A stretch of 15,078 bases of DNA from the NCBI GenBank assembly GCA_025449775.1, contig JANWIS010000009.1, positions 1 through 15,078 of the forward strand. The letters are read 5' to 3'. Below the pieces are notes generated by a model that ran no database searches, had not been told where the DNA came from, and saw only the letters and a program-made list of their open reading frames with translations. A program made the position numbers and the translations under genes. The DNA is from Ignavibacteriaceae bacterium. Lineage in GTDB: Bacteria; Bacteroidota; Ignavibacteria; Ignavibacteriales; Ignavibacteriaceae. Of the stretch, positions 13,118 through 15,078 are shown one piece after another. The first letter of the stretch is position 1. Every line of letters starts with the position of its first letter.

Positions 13118-15046
13118 ATGTTAAAGCAGCTTTCAGCACTCATAATTTTCACTTCACTTTCATTCCCTCAAGATGGTGATTCATTACAAATTCAAAACAT
13201 TCCAGCCGTTTTGGATACAATTCCAACTAAGCAAAGTGATACAACTTCCATTGCAGATACATCAGGAATAGTCGACACAACAGTTCAAAAAGATACGCTT
13301 GTTCCTATCCAGGGAACTCCGCTTGCAGATGTAAGCACAATAATTGATAAGAGAACATTTTTGTTTGAAAATTACCGATATACCGGCGACCTGCTCAAGT
13401 CTTTCAATCTTAATTTTATTAAAGACCTGGGGTTTGTAGGATATGACCATGAGACCTTTATTTATGGTGTTGGAAGCAATGCTATCAGCTATCTGCAAGA
13501 TGGTGTGCTGCTGAATAACCGGGTTACAAATTCTCTCGACCTTAATCATATTCAAAGTGAAGATGTTGACTCAATAGAAATTGTTCCGTCTCCTCGTGGA
13601 TTTTTATACGGCTCATATAATAATCCTGTTACAGTAAATTTTATAACTAAGGATTTCATTACAAAAGCACCTTACTCAAGAATAAAATATTACCAGGGAC
13701 CGGATGGCGAAGCGATGATTGATGGAAAATTTTCTGCAAAGCTTGCCAACAGATGGAACATAGCTTTACAGTTAACAAACAGGTCTAAAGATGCAACTTA
13801 TGTAAACACAGATCTCAGCATCTGGCAGTTTAATACAAAGCTGAAATATTTCTTATCCAATTCGATTAATCTCGTTGCTTCTTATTATTATGTTGATGCT
13901 TTACAAGGAATGAACGGCGGAGTTGACTATGACAGCTTAAGCAGAAGTTCTGATGCTCCAAATTCAGATCTTTACGATCCGTTTATTGCACCTGTTTTAT
14001 TTCCAAACCGTACACTCGATGTTACTCAGCATAATTTTGGATTGAGAACTTTGGTAAATCCATTTGATAATTCTCAATTGGATTTATCACTTTATTATAG
14101 ATATGGACTTGATGAACGGAAGGACTTTCAAGATAGCACAAACAGTAATGTCAATTCGGAGAGGAAAAGGTACGGTGCTCTTCTGAATTACACTTATGAA
14201 TTTGATTATATCTCTTTGCAACTATTAAGTGATTATGAAAAGTCGGATTATGAGGTTGCGGAAAATAATAATATCTATACCACCAATGATGAACGCCATA
14301 GTATTGGTGGTGTAATGTCGTTTCATACTTTTGATAGATTTATAAAACTCTCATTTTACTATAAGATAGCTCATTGGAAAATTTTAAATATGGATTATGA
14401 GGGATATGGAGGCGATCTAAAATATTATTTAAATCAAGAAGTTTCATTTTATGTGGGCTATTCATTAAGAGATGAAATTTTATGGCCTGAAGTTGTTCCA
14501 TCTTTTGAAACCGGAATACACTGTAAATTTTCCGACTTAATGATTGATTTGAAATACTTTAGCAATGAATATTATAATTATAGATACGTACAAGCTGCTC
14601 CTGTGCCACCGTTTAATCAAACAACAGAAAAAGTAGAGGGTATCGGACTAAATTTTAACTTTAGATTTTGGCTGCTTCTTTTGGAAACAAACACTTTTTA
14701 TTACTTCGAAGTTAATGACAAACGTCCAGTGAATCTTCCTGATTGGCAATTCATTGGCGGACTATATATCAATGACTTGTTCTTTGAAAACAATCTTGAT
14801 TTGAAAACCGGGTTTAAATTTTATTATACGGGTAAGATTAACTCAACAGAATATTATGTGCAAACAGGAAATGTTCTTGATCCCACAAACAAACTCGATT
14901 TTACTTTGGCTGGCGAGATAAAAAAGCTGGCAATCTTTTATTTCATCTGGGAAAACTTATTGGGCAACGAGTATTACATTACTCCATATTATCCAATGCC
15001 AGAAAGAAATATCCGTTTCGGTTTAGCGTGGGAATTGTTTAATTAA
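13118..15046 (+). CDS. TonB-dependent-receptor-like outer-membrane protein with plug domain
   Basis: This 642-residue protein is predicted to be an outer-membrane beta-barrel for substrate uptake. The start chosen is ATG 13118, which begins a signal peptide (MLKQLSALIIFTSLSFPQ); an in-frame TTG at 13076 would bury that signal behind 14 extra residues. Residues 28-65 form an Asp/Thr-rich linker with repeated 'DT' pairs. A plug-like domain spans about 80-180: LLKSFNLNFIKDLG, YLQDGVLLNNR, DVDSIEIVPSPRGFLYG, VTVNFITK. The rest alternates aromatic and polar residues as in barrel strands, and the C-terminus PERNIRFGLAWELFN is typical of TonB-receptor barrels. No carboxypeptidase-like N-domain of the SusC type is present, and I see no clear TonB box, so TonB energisation is uncertain. 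The substrate is unknown. It stands alone, with no SusD or ABC partner in view. Confidence 0.8.
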   Translation: MLKQLSALIIFTSLSFPQDGDSLQIQNIPAVLDTIPTKQSDTTSIADTSGIVDTTVQKDTLVPIQGTPLADVSTIIDKRTFLFENYRYTGDLLKSFNLNFIKDLGFVGYDHETFIYGVGSNAISYLQDGVLLNNRVTNSLDLNHIQSEDVDSIEIVPSPRGFLYGSYNNPVTVNFITKDFITKAPYSRIKYYQGPDGEAMIDGKFSAKLANRWNIALQLTNRSKDATYVNTDLSIWQFNTKLKYFLSNSINLVASYYYVDALQGMNGGVDYDSLSRSSDAPNSDLYDPFIAPVLFPNRTLDVTQHNFGLRTLVNPFDNSQLDLSLYYRYGLDERKDFQDSTNSNVNSERKRYGALLNYTYEFDYISLQLLSDYEKSDYEVAENNNIYTTNDERHSIGGVMSFHTFDRFIKLSFYYKIAHWKILNMDYEGYGGDLKYYLNQEVSFYVGYSLRDEILWPEVVPSFETGIHCKFSDLMIDLKYFSNEYYNYRYVQAAPVPPFNQTTEKVEGIGLNFNFRFWLLLLETNTFYYFEVNDKRPVNLPDWQFIGGLYINDLFFENNLDLKTGFKFYYTGKINSTEYYVQTGNVLDPTNKLDFTLAGEIKKLAIFYFIWENLLGNEYYITPYYPMPERNIRFGLAWELFN

Positions 15047-15056
15047 TTTTCTTGAT

Positions 15057-15078
15057 GTCATTGCGAGGAACGAAGTGA
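15057..15078 (+). repeat. Start of a dispersed REP-like repeat (cut by the window edge)
   Basis: The last 22 bases begin GTCATTGCGAGGAACGAAG, 10 nt after the receptor stop. This resembles the widely seen intergenic repeat family beginning TCATTGCGAGGAGCGAAG, known from many bacterial genomes and usually followed by CGAAGCAATC. An imperfect hairpin is visible in it: TCATT pairs with AGTGA, allowing one T-G wobble, and an inner CG pairs with CG. Only the first part lies in the window, and I see no second copy here. Confidence 0.55.

Noticed and set aside
9634..15046. Amylase plus outer-membrane receptor as a polysaccharide utilisation locus
   Set aside because: There is no SusD gene, the receptor lacks the SusC-type N-terminal domain, the genes are on opposite strands, and HU and GNAT genes lie between them.

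Overview
This window looks like chromosomal DNA from an AT-rich, Gram-negative member of the Bacteroidota/Chlorobi/Ignavibacteria group. That placement is inferred from gene content: a SpoIID/LytB gene next to a DUF4922 gene, a TonB-receptor-like outer-membrane protein, lipoproteins with short lipoboxes, an HU protein of the 'RNPATGE' type, and mostly weak Shine-Dalgarno sequences. It was not checked against any database. There are no rRNA or tRNA genes, no CRISPR array, no transposase and no phage genes. The window is gene-dense, and no non-coding stretch exceeds 300 bases.

Layout. (1) 1-1173, plus strand: an ECF-type sigma factor, cut by the left window edge, followed by a small membrane-anchored protein whose N-terminus resembles RskA-type anti-sigma factors. 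(2) 1229-2649, minus strand: an arginase-family enzyme, with a six-segment membrane protein coupled to its stop codon. (3) 2802-7771, plus strand: four tightly packed genes with gaps of 8, 4 and 2 nt, encoding a SpoIID/LytB-like protein, a GT4 glycosyltransferase, a GT2 glycosyltransferase with an extra N-terminal domain, and a DUF4922 protein with a GalT/HIT-like His-x-His-x-Gln site. (4) 7764-12027, minus strand: a lipoprotein alpha-amylase, a DUF1697 protein and a DUF885 lipoprotein metallohydrolase, joined by two ATGA stop/start overlaps. (5) 12125-12885, minus strand: a GNAT acetyltransferase and an HU-family DNA-binding protein, separated by a strong intrinsic terminator. (6) 13118-15046, plus strand: a TonB-receptor-like outer-membrane protein, followed at the right edge by the start of a dispersed-repeat-like sequence.

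How the genes may work together. The sigma/anti-sigma pair is probably a regulatory module. The four-gene plus-strand cluster is the most interesting unit. It combines a peptidoglycan-lytic-like fold, two glycosyltransferases and a putative nucleotide-sugar phosphorylase or nucleotidyltransferase, which suggests an uncharacterised glycan or nucleotide-sugar pathway. The amylase operon suggests alpha-glucan use at the cell envelope together with a peptidase-like lipoprotein. The other genes are general metabolism (arginase), chromosome organisation (HU) and outer-membrane transport.

Several genes have a TATTTTG/A-like element 34-61 nt upstream of the start codon. It resembles the Bacteroidota -7 box (TAnnTTTG) and is offered as a candidate promoter signal only.
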